The translations under genes and the position numbers were made by a program. From positions 124,001 through 188,000 of the forward strand of contig NZ_JAJSON010000020.1 of assembly GCF_022410465.1 (NCBI RefSeq): DNA of 64,000 nucleotides, written 5' to 3'. This stretch comes from Christiangramia crocea. Lineage in GTDB: Bacteria > Bacteroidota > Bacteroidia > Flavobacteriales > Flavobacteriaceae. Below, piece by piece: positions 1 through 9,459 of the stretch (within the stretch, counting starts at the first letter, position 1; each line of letters opens with the position of its first letter). The notes below the pieces were generated by a model that had not been told where the DNA came from, did no database searches, and saw nothing but the letters and a program-made list of their open reading frames with translations.

Positions 1-1550
1 TTGATTTTCCCTGCGATGCTATCTATCTTGATATTGACTATATGGATGGTTTTCGCTGTTTTACCTGGAACAAGGAATATTTTCCCGATCCAAAAAGAAT
101 GGTAAAAGAGCTGGAAAATGATGGTTTTAAAACAGTTGCCATTATAGATCCCGGTATAAAAATAGACCTGAATTACAGCATATTTAAAGAAGGACTGGAA
201 AACGACTATTTCTGTCGAAGGGCAGACGGACCATACATGCGTGGAAAAGTCTGGCCTGGAGAATGCTATTTTCCCGATTTCACCAATCCCGAGGTTAGAG
301 AATGGTGGAGCGGATTATACCGCGAACTCATTGGAGAAATTGGAGTAAAAGGTGTTTGGAACGATATGAACGAGCCGGCAGTGATGGAGGTTCCGGGAAA
401 AACCTTCCCTTTTGATGTTCGCCATGATTATGACGGGCATCCCTGCAGCCATCGAAAAGCCCATAATGTCTATGGGATGCAAATGGCCAAAGCCACTTAT
501 GAAGGGGTTAAAAGATTCAATTTCCCAAAACGACCCTTTATCATCACCCGGGCCAATTATTCCGGTGGGCAACGTTATACCTCAACCTGGACCGGAGATA
601 ATATAGCAAGCTGGGAACACCTATGGCTGGCCAATGTACAGATCCAAAGACTTTGTATGAGCGGTATGAGCTTTGCCGGATCAGATATTGGTGGATTTGC
701 CGAACAGCCTTCCGGCGAATTATATACCCGATGGTTACAACTAGGAGTGTTCCATCCTTTCTGCAGGGTCCATTCCTCTGGAGATCATGGAGAGCAGGAA
801 CCCTGGTTTTTTGGCGAGGAGGTGCTCGATATTTCCAGAAAATATGTAGAATTAAGGTATCAACTACTGCCTTACCTGTATACCACTTTCTATAAATATG
901 TAGCTGAAGGAGTCCCAATTCTTAAGCCACTGGTATACCATGATCAGGAAGATGTGCAAACCCACTATAGGGCAGATGAGTTTATCTTTGGAAACCATAT
1001 CCTGGTATGTCCCATACAGGAGCCAAATGTACAGGGCAGAAGAATGTATATTCCAAGAGGTAAGTGGTACAACTTCTGGAATGACAAACCGGTCTCTGGC
1101 GGACGTGAAATGTGGGTGGATGCTCCTCTGGATACGATTCCCGTTTTTATCAAGGAAGGGGCGATTATCCCTAAGTATCCGGTACAGCAATATGTTGATG
1201 AAAAAAAATTAGAGCAGATCAGTCTCGATATCTACTATAAATTAGGAAAAGAGAACTCTGAATTCTATGAAGATTCTCATGACGGCTATGAATACCGCCA
1301 GGGGATATTCAGCCTGAGGACTTTCAAATTAACCGGAAAGACAGATGAAATCATTCTGCAACAGCATAAAAGCGGAAAATACTCTGCTCCCTACACCACT
1401 TTCAAACTGAAGTTCCACGGACTTCCTTTTCAGATCAAAAAAGCATTCTTTGAAAATGAAGAAGTTCCGCTTAAAGAACTTCAATTTGATAAGGATGAAA
1501 ATACGATGATCGTGAATAAGGATTTTAGTGAGATACACCTGGTAGGTTAA
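1..1550 (+). CDS. GH31 alpha-glucosidase, 5' end missing
   Basis: This is the C-terminal part of a family 31 glycoside hydrolase, which removes alpha-linked glucosyl (or related) units with retention. The frame is open from base 3 at the window edge, so the true start lies outside; the first in-frame Met at 42 is internal. The text begins with the GH31 block LDIDYMDG. The nucleophile motif WNDMNEP follows at about bases 357-377, and a TGDN segment typical of the acid/base region lies near base 593. The C-terminal beta-sandwich is complete to the stop. The gene converges on the large regulator at 1623-5480 and shares a bidirectional terminator with it. The substrate cannot be read from this part; alpha-glucan or maltooligosaccharide is an inference from the family. 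Confidence 0.93.
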   Translation, partial: DFPCDAIYLDIDYMDGFRCFTWNKEYFPDPKRMVKELENDGFKTVAIIDPGIKIDLNYSIFKEGLENDYFCRRADGPYMRGKVWPGECYFPDFTNPEVREWWSGLYRELIGEIGVKGVWNDMNEPAVMEVPGKTFPFDVRHDYDGHPCSHRKAHNVYGMQMAKATYEGVKRFNFPKRPFIITRANYSGGQRYTSTWTGDNIASWEHLWLANVQIQRLCMSGMSFAGSDIGGFAEQPSGELYTRWLQLGVFHPFCRVHSSGDHGEQEPWFFGEEVLDISRKYVELRYQLLPYLYTTFYKYVAEGVPILKPLVYHDQEDVQTHYRADEFIFGNHILVCPIQEPNVQGRRMYIPRGKWYNFWNDKPVSGGREMWVDAPLDTIPVFIKEGAIIPKYPVQQYVDEKKLEQISLDIYYKLGKENSEFYEDSHDGYEYRQGIFSLRTFKLTGKTDEIILQQHKSGKYSAPYTTFKLKFHGLPFQIKKAFFENEEVPLKELQFDKDENTMIVNKDFSEIHLVG

Positions 1551-1569
1551 ACACTCACCATGTTAAAAC

Positions 1570-1608
1570 AATTAGCCTGGCTGAAAATACTCAACCAGGC
1601 TAATTTTC
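1570..1608. terminator. Bidirectional terminator
   Basis: A perfect 11-bp stem (1570-1580 AATTAGCCTGG with 1595-1605 CCAGGCTAATT) has a 14-nt loop. It is followed by a T-rich run on the plus strand and preceded by an A-rich run that serves the minus strand. It lies between two convergent genes. Confidence 0.85.
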
Positions 1609-1622
1609 TTTAGGGCAAAAGA

Positions 1623-4600
1623 TTATAGGGGTTTCTCAATAGAATCACTTAGATTATATCCATAGAACTTTTTGAAGGAGCTGTAAAAAAGTTTGGGGCT
1701 GGAAAAGCCTGATTTGTAGGCGACTTCCATGGGATTATACTCACCACTCTCCAGCATTTCTCTAGCATAATTAAGCCTTGTGAACTCCATGAAATCCTGA
1801 GGAGATAGATTGACCAGACTTTTTAGTTTCATAAAAAGGGCATTACTGCTTATCCCAATTTTTCCACTTAGATCATGCACACTAAAATTCTCATTATTTA
1901 TATTCCCGATCACGATATCCGTAAGATTTGAAATAAATCTCTCATCGCTTCCATTCCTGAATTCAACTTTAGAATTATCAATATGCGACTGAATATAGGA
2001 GTTTCTTATTTCCTGCTGCCAGATAAGGATTTTGGTTAATTTGGATAACAACAGGTTTATTTCGAGTGGCTTTCTAATGATTTCAGTCATTTCATCCAGC
2101 TGCTCCCCGGCAAATTTCTGGCCTGCATCGGCGATAAGAATCAAGTTAATATGGTTCAGACCAATATTCCTTTTAAGCATCTTAGTCAGTTGAAAGAAAT
2201 TCATATCTGCCAGCACCGTTGCCGAAATAATGATATCCGGAAATATCATACCCGCCTTTTCCAAGCCTTCTTCGGCAGTAGCCGCCTGATAAATCTGGCA
2301 GTATTTTCCAATATTGTTCACGAGTAAGTGCCGGGTATTGCTGTCCCCTTCTATGATCAGGATCTTAATTTCACTAAGATTCTTAAGTTCTGACGGAACA
2401 CTGGTAGCAGGTTGATTTTTTGATTTTTCAGCCTTGAAGATCGCAGCAGCCCTTTCAGGCACTTTACGATAATCTTCTCTCCTGTTCTTAAGTATAGCTG
2501 TAAATGTTGAGCCTTCATTTTTTTCGGTCTCATAACTGAAGCTACCTCCAGATTTAGAGATCAGGTCTTTCGCCTTCAGAATATACCTAAGCCCGCTCCT
2601 GTCTCTTAATTTCATTTTTTGGTTTGGATATTTATTCTTCTCCAACACCTTGATATCATGGGTAGGCATTCCCCGCCCATTATCGGTAATCTGTAGTTTG
2701 AGGTCTCCCACACTGGTTTCAATAAGATTGATTATGATCTTGCCTCCTTTAAAGGAATAACCTGCACTCCCGGAAATAAGACTAAAGAAGATCTTATCCA
2801 GCATTTCCATATTATAATAGAATTCGGCATCGCCCCACTGATCATTCACGATCATTTCCAGATTTTTACTTTTATACACAGGCTCAATATCTTTTACCAC
2901 CTGCGGAAAGTGCCTGTTAAGGTTGATCTTAGAGATCTCATATACAGATTCCTGATAATTGAAATTAAGTATCTGGTGGAAAAGATCATCAAACCTCGCT
3001 GCAAATCGCTGAAGTTCTTCAACACTTTCGGAATCGGCTGATGCTGAGATCTTGCTTAAAGACTGCACCGCGCTTTCAACCGGTTTTCTGAATTCTTTTT
3101 GAAGCCGGTTACGGAGTTCTACCTTAGCCAGCTGATCGGCGTTTTTTGACCTTCTGCTAAAGACAAAAATGAATATTGCCACCATCGCCAGAACACTAAT
3201 CCCCATAAAGACGTAGACCGTACTTATGGTTGCCGGTGCCGCCTGAACATTAATACTTAACCGTTTTGGTTCTGTCCAGCCGGAATCCCTGAGCCTGGAA
3301 CGCACCTTAAAGACAAAATTACCGGGGGGCAAATTTGAGTAACTTGCTTTATTTAATGTTGTAGGCCTGCTCCAGTCATCTTCCAGCCCCTCCATTTTCC
3401 AGGAATAGAGTATGCCCTCAGGATCCAAATGAGAAATTCCTTGAAAGTTTATATAAAACCCGGAACCTTCTTCTATCTCAAGATCATTTATTCCGGCAAG
3501 CTGAACCTCGTCCGTTTTTCCATTCTCATCAGGACTTACAAAATTTCTAAACTGCAAACGGGGTTTGAATTCCTGCTGTGCCAGCATAACTTTTGGCTTG
3601 AATATATTCACTCCTTTTGAACTTCCCAGGACAAAACTACCGTTATCCAATTTCATAAAATCAGTGGTAAGTTCATTTGTACTAAGTCCGTTGAGTTCTG
3701 AGAAAACCTTAATTTCATTTTCCACGCCATTATAATATGCCATGCCCTTGTCAGTCGCCAACCATATCTTTTCATCTGACAGCCATTCAATACCGGTGAC
3801 GTTACTGGAAGGCAGTCCTTCCTCTGCTCCTAATCTCTGCAAGGTATCATCTTCAAAATCATAGATAAGTAATCCGGCTCCCTCTGTAGCAAAAAGGCCA
3901 CGTCCCCCATGGGTAATCTTTAGATCCTTAACTGAATAATATAAAAGATCTTTCCCGGCATTAAGAGCTTCCAGATCGCTAATTCTTCCTGTAATGGGAT
4001 TAAGAGAGTGAACCCTTGTGCGGGTCGCCACAATAAGTTGCTTTGGCCCCAGTTCGGCTATTGCCTGAACTTCCTTAACAGGATAATCCTTTATCTCATT
4101 ATCGGGCCGTATAACGGTAAGATAGCCCTCCTCACCCCCGATCCAGACATTCCCGCCTGCATCTATAAAAAGTGTGTTGGCGGACTGTATCTTCGTTTTG
4201 TAAAGTGCATCTACCGAATAATGAGCTCTCAAAAGCGTGTTTATATTAATCTTATAAACACCGTCCTTTGCAGTAGCCACCCACATATGCTCATCTATAG
4301 CAGCCAGATCTGTGATATTATCTGGTGCATTCATACGCCGGTTGTAATTCAGGTTTTCAATATGTCTCCAGCGATTGGTTTCAGGATTCCAGATACTTAA
4401 GCCCTTACCTGTTCCAAACCAAAGATTCCCTTGTGAGTCCACTTCTCCAGTTGTGACAAAATCATTTGCCAGACTGGAATATCTTAACGGGTCGTTTTTA
4501 AGTTTTTCCACCGCAAATCCGGAATAATTCTGAATAAAAAGTCCCTCTTTAGCAACGACCCAAAGAAGGTTCTGATCGTTAAGCAGGACTGAATATATAT

Positions 4601-5480
4601 TTTGAGGGTATATTTTATCTGGTCCCTGTATCATTTCCAGCTTTTTATTCAGACGAATTACACCGGCACCGTTTGTAGATATTATTATTTCATCGTTAAA
4701 TTCCTGGAGTGCTGTTATCTCCTTTTGGGCCACGATATAAGGAAGTGAATATACCTTCTGAATATTCATAAAATCCCTGTCGGTTTTATATAATCCCTGA
4801 TCTTTTGTTCCAAAAAGTATAAGATCGTCCATGGGCAGAACGCTGGTTATATGCAGATTCTGGTAATACCCCATATCTATCTTATTGAATTTTCCTGACC
4901 TGCGGTCTATAGTGAGTATCCCATTTGGCCCCGCAAAAATGACCGAATTCTCAAAGAGGGTCACATCGGCAGCTAGTGTATTTTCTGAAAGAAAGCGTGA
5001 GATGCCATAATCGGCTTTTGAGGAATCCACCTTTAGTTTAAAAATACCATTCTCGGCAGCTATCCAAAGTTGTTTACCAGAATCCTCCCGCAGAGCATAG
5101 ATCCTTCCCGTAACATCACTTATAAATTCAAAGCTATCCTTTTCAGGATTGTAAATTGCAAGCCCCTGGTTACCGGCCAGCCAGGTTTGATCTTCAGAAT
5201 CGGTATAGGTTGCAATGAATTCATCGCCAATATCCCGTGGAACACCTCGAAATTTATTATAATCTAATGCCCTGACTGAATTGTACTTTAAGACCTTAAC
5301 GGGAGTAGTGATCCAAAGATTATCTTCAGAATCCTGTTGAATGTGTACTTCATCGGCCCTAATAAAAGGATCGATGGATTTTACTCTCTGAACTGAACCT
5401 GCATCCTGCCCGATAAGCCTACCGGTAATTCCCAAAACCAATAAAAGGGAATACAGAATTTTAAATTTAAAATGCCCCAA
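1623..5480 (-). CDS. Hybrid two-component-like regulator (propeller, Y_Y_Y, HATPase, receiver, AraC) with degenerate phosphorelay
   Basis: The architecture is that of the Bacteroidota hybrid two-component systems that sense carbohydrates and activate glycan-use genes. In order it has a signal/anchor segment (about 1-24), two-component propeller repeats (to about 660), a Y_Y_Y domain (about 690-770), one membrane helix (about 778-798 region), a kinase core, a receiver (about 1045-1160) and an AraC-type HTH at the C-terminus. The phosphotransfer residues are gone. The H-box reads QKEFRKPV, with Lys795 in place of the His. The N-box Asn is missing (SLISGS). The receiver Asp is Ala1087 (IIISATVLADMN) and the acidic pair reads EG. 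The G1 box DNGRGM, the receiver Lys and the HTH look intact. The start is TTG at 5480, because a stop lies two codons upstream and no ATG precedes the signal segment. The neighbouring GH31 gene suggests alpha-glucan sensing. Confidence 0.88.
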   Translation of the reverse strand: MGHFKFKILYSLLLVLGITGRLIGQDAGSVQRVKSIDPFIRADEVHIQQDSEDNLWITTPVKVLKYNSVRALDYNKFRGVPRDIGDEFIATYTDSEDQTWLAGNQGLAIYNPEKDSFEFISDVTGRIYALREDSGKQLWIAAENGIFKLKVDSSKADYGISRFLSENTLAADVTLFENSVIFAGPNGILTIDRRSGKFNKIDMGYYQNLHITSVLPMDDLILFGTKDQGLYKTDRDFMNIQKVYSLPYIVAQKEITALQEFNDEIIISTNGAGVIRLNKKLEMIQGPDKIYPQNIYSVLLNDQNLLWVVAKEGLFIQNYSGFAVEKLKNDPLRYSSLANDFVTTGEVDSQGNLWFGTGKGLSIWNPETNRWRHIENLNYNRRMNAPDNITDLAAIDEHMWVATAKDGVYKININTLLRAHYSVDALYKTKIQSANTLFIDAGGNVWIGGEEGYLTVIRPDNEIKDYPVKEVQAIAELGPKQLIVATRTRVHSLNPITGRISDLEALNAGKDLLYYSVKDLKITHGGRGLFATEGAGLLIYDFEDDTLQRLGAEEGLPSSNVTGIEWLSDEKIWLATDKGMAYYNGVENEIKVFSELNGLSTNELTTDFMKLDNGSFVLGSSKGVNIFKPKVMLAQQEFKPRLQFRNFVSPDENGKTDEVQLAGINDLEIEEGSGFYINFQGISHLDPEGILYSWKMEGLEDDWSRPTTLNKASYSNLPPGNFVFKVRSRLRDSGWTEPKRLSINVQAAPATISTVYVFMGISVLAMVAIFIFVFSRRSKNADQLAKVELRNRLQKEFRKPVESAVQSLSKISASADSESVEELQRFAARFDDLFHQILNFNYQESVYEISKINLNRHFPQVVKDIEPVYKSKNLEMIVNDQWGDAEFYYNMEMLDKIFFSLISGSAGYSFKGGKIIINLIETSVGDLKLQITDNGRGMPTHDIKVLEKNKYPNQKMKLRDRSGLRYILKAKDLISKSGGSFSYETEKNEGSTFTAILKNRREDYRKVPERAAAIFKAEKSKNQPATSVPSELKNLSEIKILIIEGDSNTRHLLVNNIGKYCQIYQAATAEEGLEKAGMIFPDIIISATVLADMNFFQLTKMLKRNIGLNHINLILIADAGQKFAGEQLDEMTEIIRKPLEINLLLSKLTKILIWQQEIRNSYIQSHIDNSKVEFRNGSDERFISNLTDIVIGNINNENFSVHDLSGKIGISSNALFMKLKSLVNLSPQDFMEFTRLNYAREMLESGEYNPMEVAYKSGFSSPKLFYSSFKKFYGYNLSDSIEKPL

Positions 5481-5624
5481 ATCTCAAATTTTAAATAATG
5501 TAAACTGGGATAATTTAGGAAATATCGGCTTTATAAATCACTGTTTTTTAAAGTTTTGGAGGGTATTTATTAATAGGATATTAACAATTTTGTTATATTT
5601 AGGTCAATCCATCTAGTAAGCATT

Positions 5625-6368
5625 ATGAAAAAAATATTCAGTGTTTTATCCATCCTTATATTATTCCCTTTAATTTCACCAGCCCAGAAAATTAATTCTG
5701 GTGTTATTACCGGATCAGGAGACCACAACAATAGATATCTTGATATGTTTCAAGATTTAAAAAAGAATATTAATACCGCAATACCCATAAGCGAACTCGA
5801 AGGAAGCCCTTATCTGAAAGAAGAATTTGTTCAGGGTCAGATTTTTGAAGCCGGTAATAGCTTAGGAAGTTTCTATATTCGCTATAATATTTATAATGAG
5901 GTTATGGAAATCCTTACCGAAAACGATAAGGTTATGGAACTTCGAAAATCCCCATCCCTAAATGTGTATTTAAATAATAGAAGATTCAGGGTTTTACCTT
6001 ATTTAAACCCGGACAACAAAGTTGAACAGGTATATTTTGAAATTCTTGAAGATGGCAACAGAGTTAACTTTTTGAGAAAACATTATCGTAATTTCCATCC
6101 CGGTCAAAGAGCAAAAACAAGTTTTCACGTTGAAAAGAAACCAGAGTTAGAGGCATCAACATCTTATTATTTTCATTTTAATAATGAGAACCTACCAGTG
6201 GAGATTAAGAAACTGAATGAACGGAATATAATTAATTCCCTGAATATTAATAAAAAGGAAATTGTGGGTTTGATAGAAAAGAATGATCTGAACCTAAAAA
6301 GAATCGAAGATGTAAACAAATTAATAGCGCTTCTCAATCAGAGAGATTTAACTAATAAAAAAGGCTAA
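5625..6368 (+). CDS. Exported hypothetical protein, 247 aa
   Basis: I do not recognise this protein. It starts with a clear Sec signal peptide (MKKIFSVLSILILF, cleavage probably after PAQK near residue 20). The rest is a soluble, charged protein rich in Asn, Glu and Lys, with a predicted helical C-terminus. There is no lipobox, no CxxCH and no obvious enzyme motif, so it is probably periplasmic or secreted. It is transcribed divergently from the propeller regulator, 144 bp apart, so the two could share control signals. No function can be assigned. Confidence 0.75.
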   Translation: MKKIFSVLSILILFPLISPAQKINSGVITGSGDHNNRYLDMFQDLKKNINTAIPISELEGSPYLKEEFVQGQIFEAGNSLGSFYIRYNIYNEVMEILTENDKVMELRKSPSLNVYLNNRRFRVLPYLNPDNKVEQVYFEILEDGNRVNFLRKHYRNFHPGQRAKTSFHVEKKPELEASTSYYFHFNNENLPVEIKKLNERNIINSLNINKKEIVGLIEKNDLNLKRIEDVNKLIALLNQRDLTNKKG

Positions 6369-6507
6369 TCGTTATACAAACGCATAGCCGACTAGCCTTC
6401 TGAGTTATCCTTTTACAGATAACAACCCTTAAATTTACGAAGTAAAATTTTTATATCCTATCCGTAGGTTTTTATTGACGAAAAATACGGGATTTCCCCT
6501 ATTCCTG

Positions 6508-6666
6508 TCATTTATCTTTATCACTTTTACCGTTGTTAGTATTCTTTCCACTGTTAATCATATGATGCACTGTAAGCATAAGGCCAATACAAACCAGGCC
6601 GAAAAACATGATTATACCTGTGCCCAGATTCCAGTTTACGAGGGGTATTAGTAAATTTAATAGCAT
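6508..6666 (-). CDS. Small membrane protein at end of the cbb3 cluster, 52 aa
   Basis: The reading frame extends back to an ATG at 6711, but that start would overlap the TauE-like gene by 34 nt. I prefer the ATG at 6666, which gives MLLNLLIPLVNWNLG followed by one hydrophobic helix and a charged tail rich in Asn, Lys and Asp. It is the last gene of the cbb3 unit, 11 bp after the TauE-like gene, so it may be a small accessory protein. I do not recognise the family. The longer start is possible. Confidence 0.5.
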   Translation of the reverse strand: MLLNLLIPLVNWNLGTGIIMFFGLVCIGLMLTVHHMINSGKNTNNGKSDKDK

Positions 6667-6677
6667 AATCTTCAACT

Positions 6678-7403
6678 TTAGTGTTTTATAATTTGATTTG
6701 ACGCATGACATTCGTAGTTAGCAGAAATCTTTCCCCCCTTTTGTTTGGGAGAGAGATATGGTATTCCAAGACCTAGCCCTCTTATTATAAATAGTACCGC
6801 AATTACTCCAAGAAATACAGGTATCATGCGGCGGATGTATTTTCTCACATTTACCGATATGAAATTCCCGATCCAGATTGCCCCGGTCATTAAAGGGATC
6901 GTCCCAATGCCGAACAGCATCATGTAAATACTTCCATTAAAAGCATTTCCGCTCGCTATGGCTCCAAAAACAGCCATATAAACCAATCCGCAGGGTAGAA
7001 ATCCATTCAAAAACCCAACAGTATAGAATGTATCAAGACGTTTCTTCTTTAATTCCTGACCCAGGGAATTTTTAAGTCTCCCTATCCATTTCATCCAGAT
7101 CCCTGATATTTTATTTCCTGTTAATCTGCGGGAGGGAAGAAAAAGGACTATCAGCATAACCACCCCGATGATTATTGAAAGCTGTTGCTGAAGTCCAAAA
7201 AGTGAAAGGCTCTTACCTACCAGGCCAAAAGCCAATCCAGTTATAGCATAAGAAGTGATCCTGCCAAGATGATAAAGAAAGATCTGCAAATATTTACGGA
7301 CATCATTTTTCCGGTCTACCGGTAACAGGAAAGCTATCGGGCCACACATGCCCACGCAATGAAAGCTTCCCAGTAATCCGAATATTAATGCAGATAAAAA
7401 CAT
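6678..7403 (-). CDS. TauE/SafE-like membrane protein of the cbb3 assembly locus
   Basis: A multi-spanning inner membrane protein of the COG2836 type. The first helix carries the conserved FHCVGMCGP motif (about residues 14-22) and a second conserved patch reads GFLNGFLPCGLVY (about 139-151). The Cys/His/Met-rich motif suggests copper handling; in other bacteria members of this family sit beside cytochrome oxidase genes and are proposed to help supply copper. Its ATG directly follows the ccoH stop codon with no intervening base, so the two are translationally linked. The annotation 'sulfite exporter' would be misleading here, since the context supports oxidase assembly. Confidence 0.8.
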   Translation of the reverse strand: MFLSALIFGLLGSFHCVGMCGPIAFLLPVDRKNDVRKYLQIFLYHLGRITSYAITGLAFGLVGKSLSLFGLQQQLSIIIGVVMLIVLFLPSRRLTGNKISGIWMKWIGRLKNSLGQELKKKRLDTFYTVGFLNGFLPCGLVYMAVFGAIASGNAFNGSIYMMLFGIGTIPLMTGAIWIGNFISVNVRKYIRRMIPVFLGVIAVLFIIRGLGLGIPYLSPKQKGGKISANYECHASNQIIKH

Positions 7404-7853
7404 TTAAAAAACGATTTCTTTTTTGAATAAATATTCCTTGCCCTTAGTGTTCCAGTTCACACTCACATTCCATCTCCCATCAACCAGCTTTTCCCCTGGA
7501 ATTAAAAACTCCCTGGTCTTAACCTCAGAAAGCGGGATTTGAAAATCAAGATTTTTATTGGAAGGACGGTACAGATAAATAGCCCCTTCCATCTCTTCAA
7601 TTTTCATACTTTCCGGAAATACCAACACCAGTTTTCCGTTTTTTATTTCCAGGCGGATATTTTCTTCCAGGCTAAGCGCATTCTTTTCAGCATCAATATC
7701 CTCCTGATAGTGAAGTTCCGCCTTATAGTAATCTTCTACTACCAGGTCATGATCATATTCCGTACTACTCAGCATGGTCACCACGAAATACATGATAAAA
7801 GAAATAAAAGCCAGCATTCCTATAACCAGTCCTGTTCCCCAATTGATTTTCAT
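7404..7853 (-). CDS. ccoH: CcoH/FixH-like cbb3 oxidase assembly protein
   Basis: A 149-residue protein with one N-terminal membrane helix (about residues 8-28) and a periplasmic domain, the usual size and layout of FixH. The stretch YDHDLVVEDYYKAEL with a following helical region is typical of the Bacteroidota version. FixH/CcoH is known to be needed for stable assembly of the cbb3 oxidase. It lies between ccoG and the TauE-like gene. The 98-bp gap to ccoG shows no strong promoter. Confidence 0.85.
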   Translation of the reverse strand: MKINWGTGLVIGMLAFISFIMYFVVTMLSSTEYDHDLVVEDYYKAELHYQEDIDAEKNALSLEENIRLEIKNGKLVLVFPESMKIEEMEGAIYLYRPSNKNLDFQIPLSEVKTREFLIPGEKLVDGRWNVSVNWNTKGKEYLFKKEIVF

Positions 7854-7951
7854 ATGATTATTTTTTTAATTCAACTTATTTTGTTGCCACGAAAGCACGA
7901 ATAATCTTTTAAACTGATCTTCATTATTTTTAAAAGCAAATCAGTTCACTT

Positions 7952-9364
7952 CTAATTATAGCTTCTTGGTCCTAAAAATGTGGTGGTTGTGGTTTCGATC
8001 AGTTGTTCGCCGCTGTAGACGCCAATTTCTACCTTATCCTTTTCATTTTCCAGTCCCGATCTGTCTATTTCTATAAAAAGTGTTCCCTCAGCCAGTCCAT
8101 TTCCCGGCACCAAAATCCCGTGATCTTTTACGGTACGTATCTTACCCTTATGAGATATCAGCTTAAAACTTACATCCTCAAAATCCCGGGTTGTTTTATT
8201 GATCAGCTTATAGGTATATACATTACTGATCATATTATTTTCCTTATGTTCATATAACTGCCCGGGCAACCTTAGTATATTAGCTTCCACATCGCTTCTT
8301 AAGAACAGCATTCCGGTTAATACAGATATCAGAATAAAAAGTACTGCTGAATAACCTTTTAAGCGAGGGGTGAATTTAAACTTCGCCTTCTTTTCAATAT
8401 TCTCTTCACTTGCATACCGAATCAGGCCCTTAGGCAGGTCTACCGCTTCCATCATCTGGTTACAGGCATCAATACAAGCTGTACAGTTTACACATTCAAG
8501 CTGTGTACCATTACGAATATCAATACCTGTAGGACAAACCTGAACACATTGAAAACAGTCTATACAGTCACCTTTACCACTGGCTTCACGATCTTCATTC
8601 TTTTTGAATTTGGCCCGCCCTTTTTCCTTCTCTCCACGTTTGTGATCATAAGCCACTACAATGGATTTATTATCCAGAAGTACTCCCTGAAGCCGGCCAT
8701 AGGGGCAGGCAATGATACAAACCTGTTCCCGAAACCATGCGAACACAAAATAGAATACCCCGGTAAAAATCAATAATGATATAAGCGTACTTAAATGAGC
8801 TTCAGGACCTTCCTGTATATAAAGCAACAACCTGTCACTACCAATAAGATAGGCCAGGAATATGTTTGCTATAAGGAAGGAAATGATAAAGAAAACAGTC
8901 CATTTAAATCCTTTTTTTCGAATCTTTTCAGCGTTCCATGGCTGCTTATTAAGTCTTATTTGTTTTCCTCTATCTCCTTCTATCCAGTATTCAATTCTGC
9001 GAAAGACCATTTCCATAAAAATGGTCTGCGGGCATACCCACCCACAAAAGATCCTTCCAAAGGCAACAGTGAACAGCAAAATGAACACCACGCCTATAAG
9101 CATTATGATCACAAAGAGATAGAAGTCCTGGGGCCAGAAAGTCGCTCCAAAAATATTGAACCTTCTTTCCAGAACATTAAACATGAGGAACTGGTTACCG
9201 TCAATTTTTATAAAGGGGGAGACGAACAGAAAGGCCAGCAGGATATAGCTTACATATTTACGGTATTCATAAAGTTTACCGGAAGGCTTCTTAGGATAGA
9301 CCCAGGAGCGTTTCCCTTCATTGGTTACCGTACCTATGCTGTCTCTAAATCTTTCGTTCTCCAC
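7952..9364 (-). CDS. ccoG: CcoG (FixG/RdxA) iron-sulfur membrane protein
   Basis: The protein has an N-terminal soluble stretch, membrane helices with the FCGWVCPQT motif, then two 4Fe-4S ferredoxin motifs (CIDCFQCVQVCP and CVNCTACIDACN), and a C-terminal immunoglobulin-like FixG_C domain. CcoG is reported to act as a cupric reductase during cbb3 assembly. The length of 470 is normal. The start is GTG at 9364; no ATG is available before the conserved region. It follows ccoP with a 95-bp spacer that holds a strong hairpin (9431-9451). Confidence 0.93.
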   Translation of the reverse strand: MENERFRDSIGTVTNEGKRSWVYPKKPSGKLYEYRKYVSYILLAFLFVSPFIKIDGNQFLMFNVLERRFNIFGATFWPQDFYLFVIIMLIGVVFILLFTVAFGRIFCGWVCPQTIFMEMVFRRIEYWIEGDRGKQIRLNKQPWNAEKIRKKGFKWTVFFIISFLIANIFLAYLIGSDRLLLYIQEGPEAHLSTLISLLIFTGVFYFVFAWFREQVCIIACPYGRLQGVLLDNKSIVVAYDHKRGEKEKGRAKFKKNEDREASGKGDCIDCFQCVQVCPTGIDIRNGTQLECVNCTACIDACNQMMEAVDLPKGLIRYASEENIEKKAKFKFTPRLKGYSAVLFILISVLTGMLFLRSDVEANILRLPGQLYEHKENNMISNVYTYKLINKTTRDFEDVSFKLISHKGKIRTVKDHGILVPGNGLAEGTLFIEIDRSGLENEKDKVEIGVYSGEQLIETTTTTFLGPRSYN

Positions 9365-9430
9365 CTTTTTCTATTTATCTATTCTACCTTATTAATAGCC
9401 CGTCAACGAAAATCTCCTTTCAGGAAGATT

Positions 9431-9451
9431 GGAACTGATAAAATCAGTTCC
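9431..9451 (-). promoter_or_regulatory. Hairpin between ccoP and ccoG
   Basis: A perfect 9-bp inverted repeat (GGAACTGAT at 9431-9439 with ATCAGTTCC at 9443-9451) has a 3-nt loop. No T-run follows on the minus strand, so it is more likely an mRNA-stabilising or processing hairpin than a strong terminator. It separates the oxidase subunit genes from the assembly genes. Confidence 0.55.
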
Positions 9452-9459
9452 GAAAGTGT

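Noticed and set aside
6361-6423. Inverted repeats AAGGCTA/TAGCCTT and GTTATC/GATAAC after the 247-residue gene as terminator
   Set aside because: Stems are short, the loop of the first is long and no T-run follows; too weak to annotate.
6678-7403. Naming the TauE/SafE-like protein a sulfite exporter
   Set aside because: The Cys/Met motifs and the cbb3 context point to oxidase assembly, so the automatic family name is misleading.
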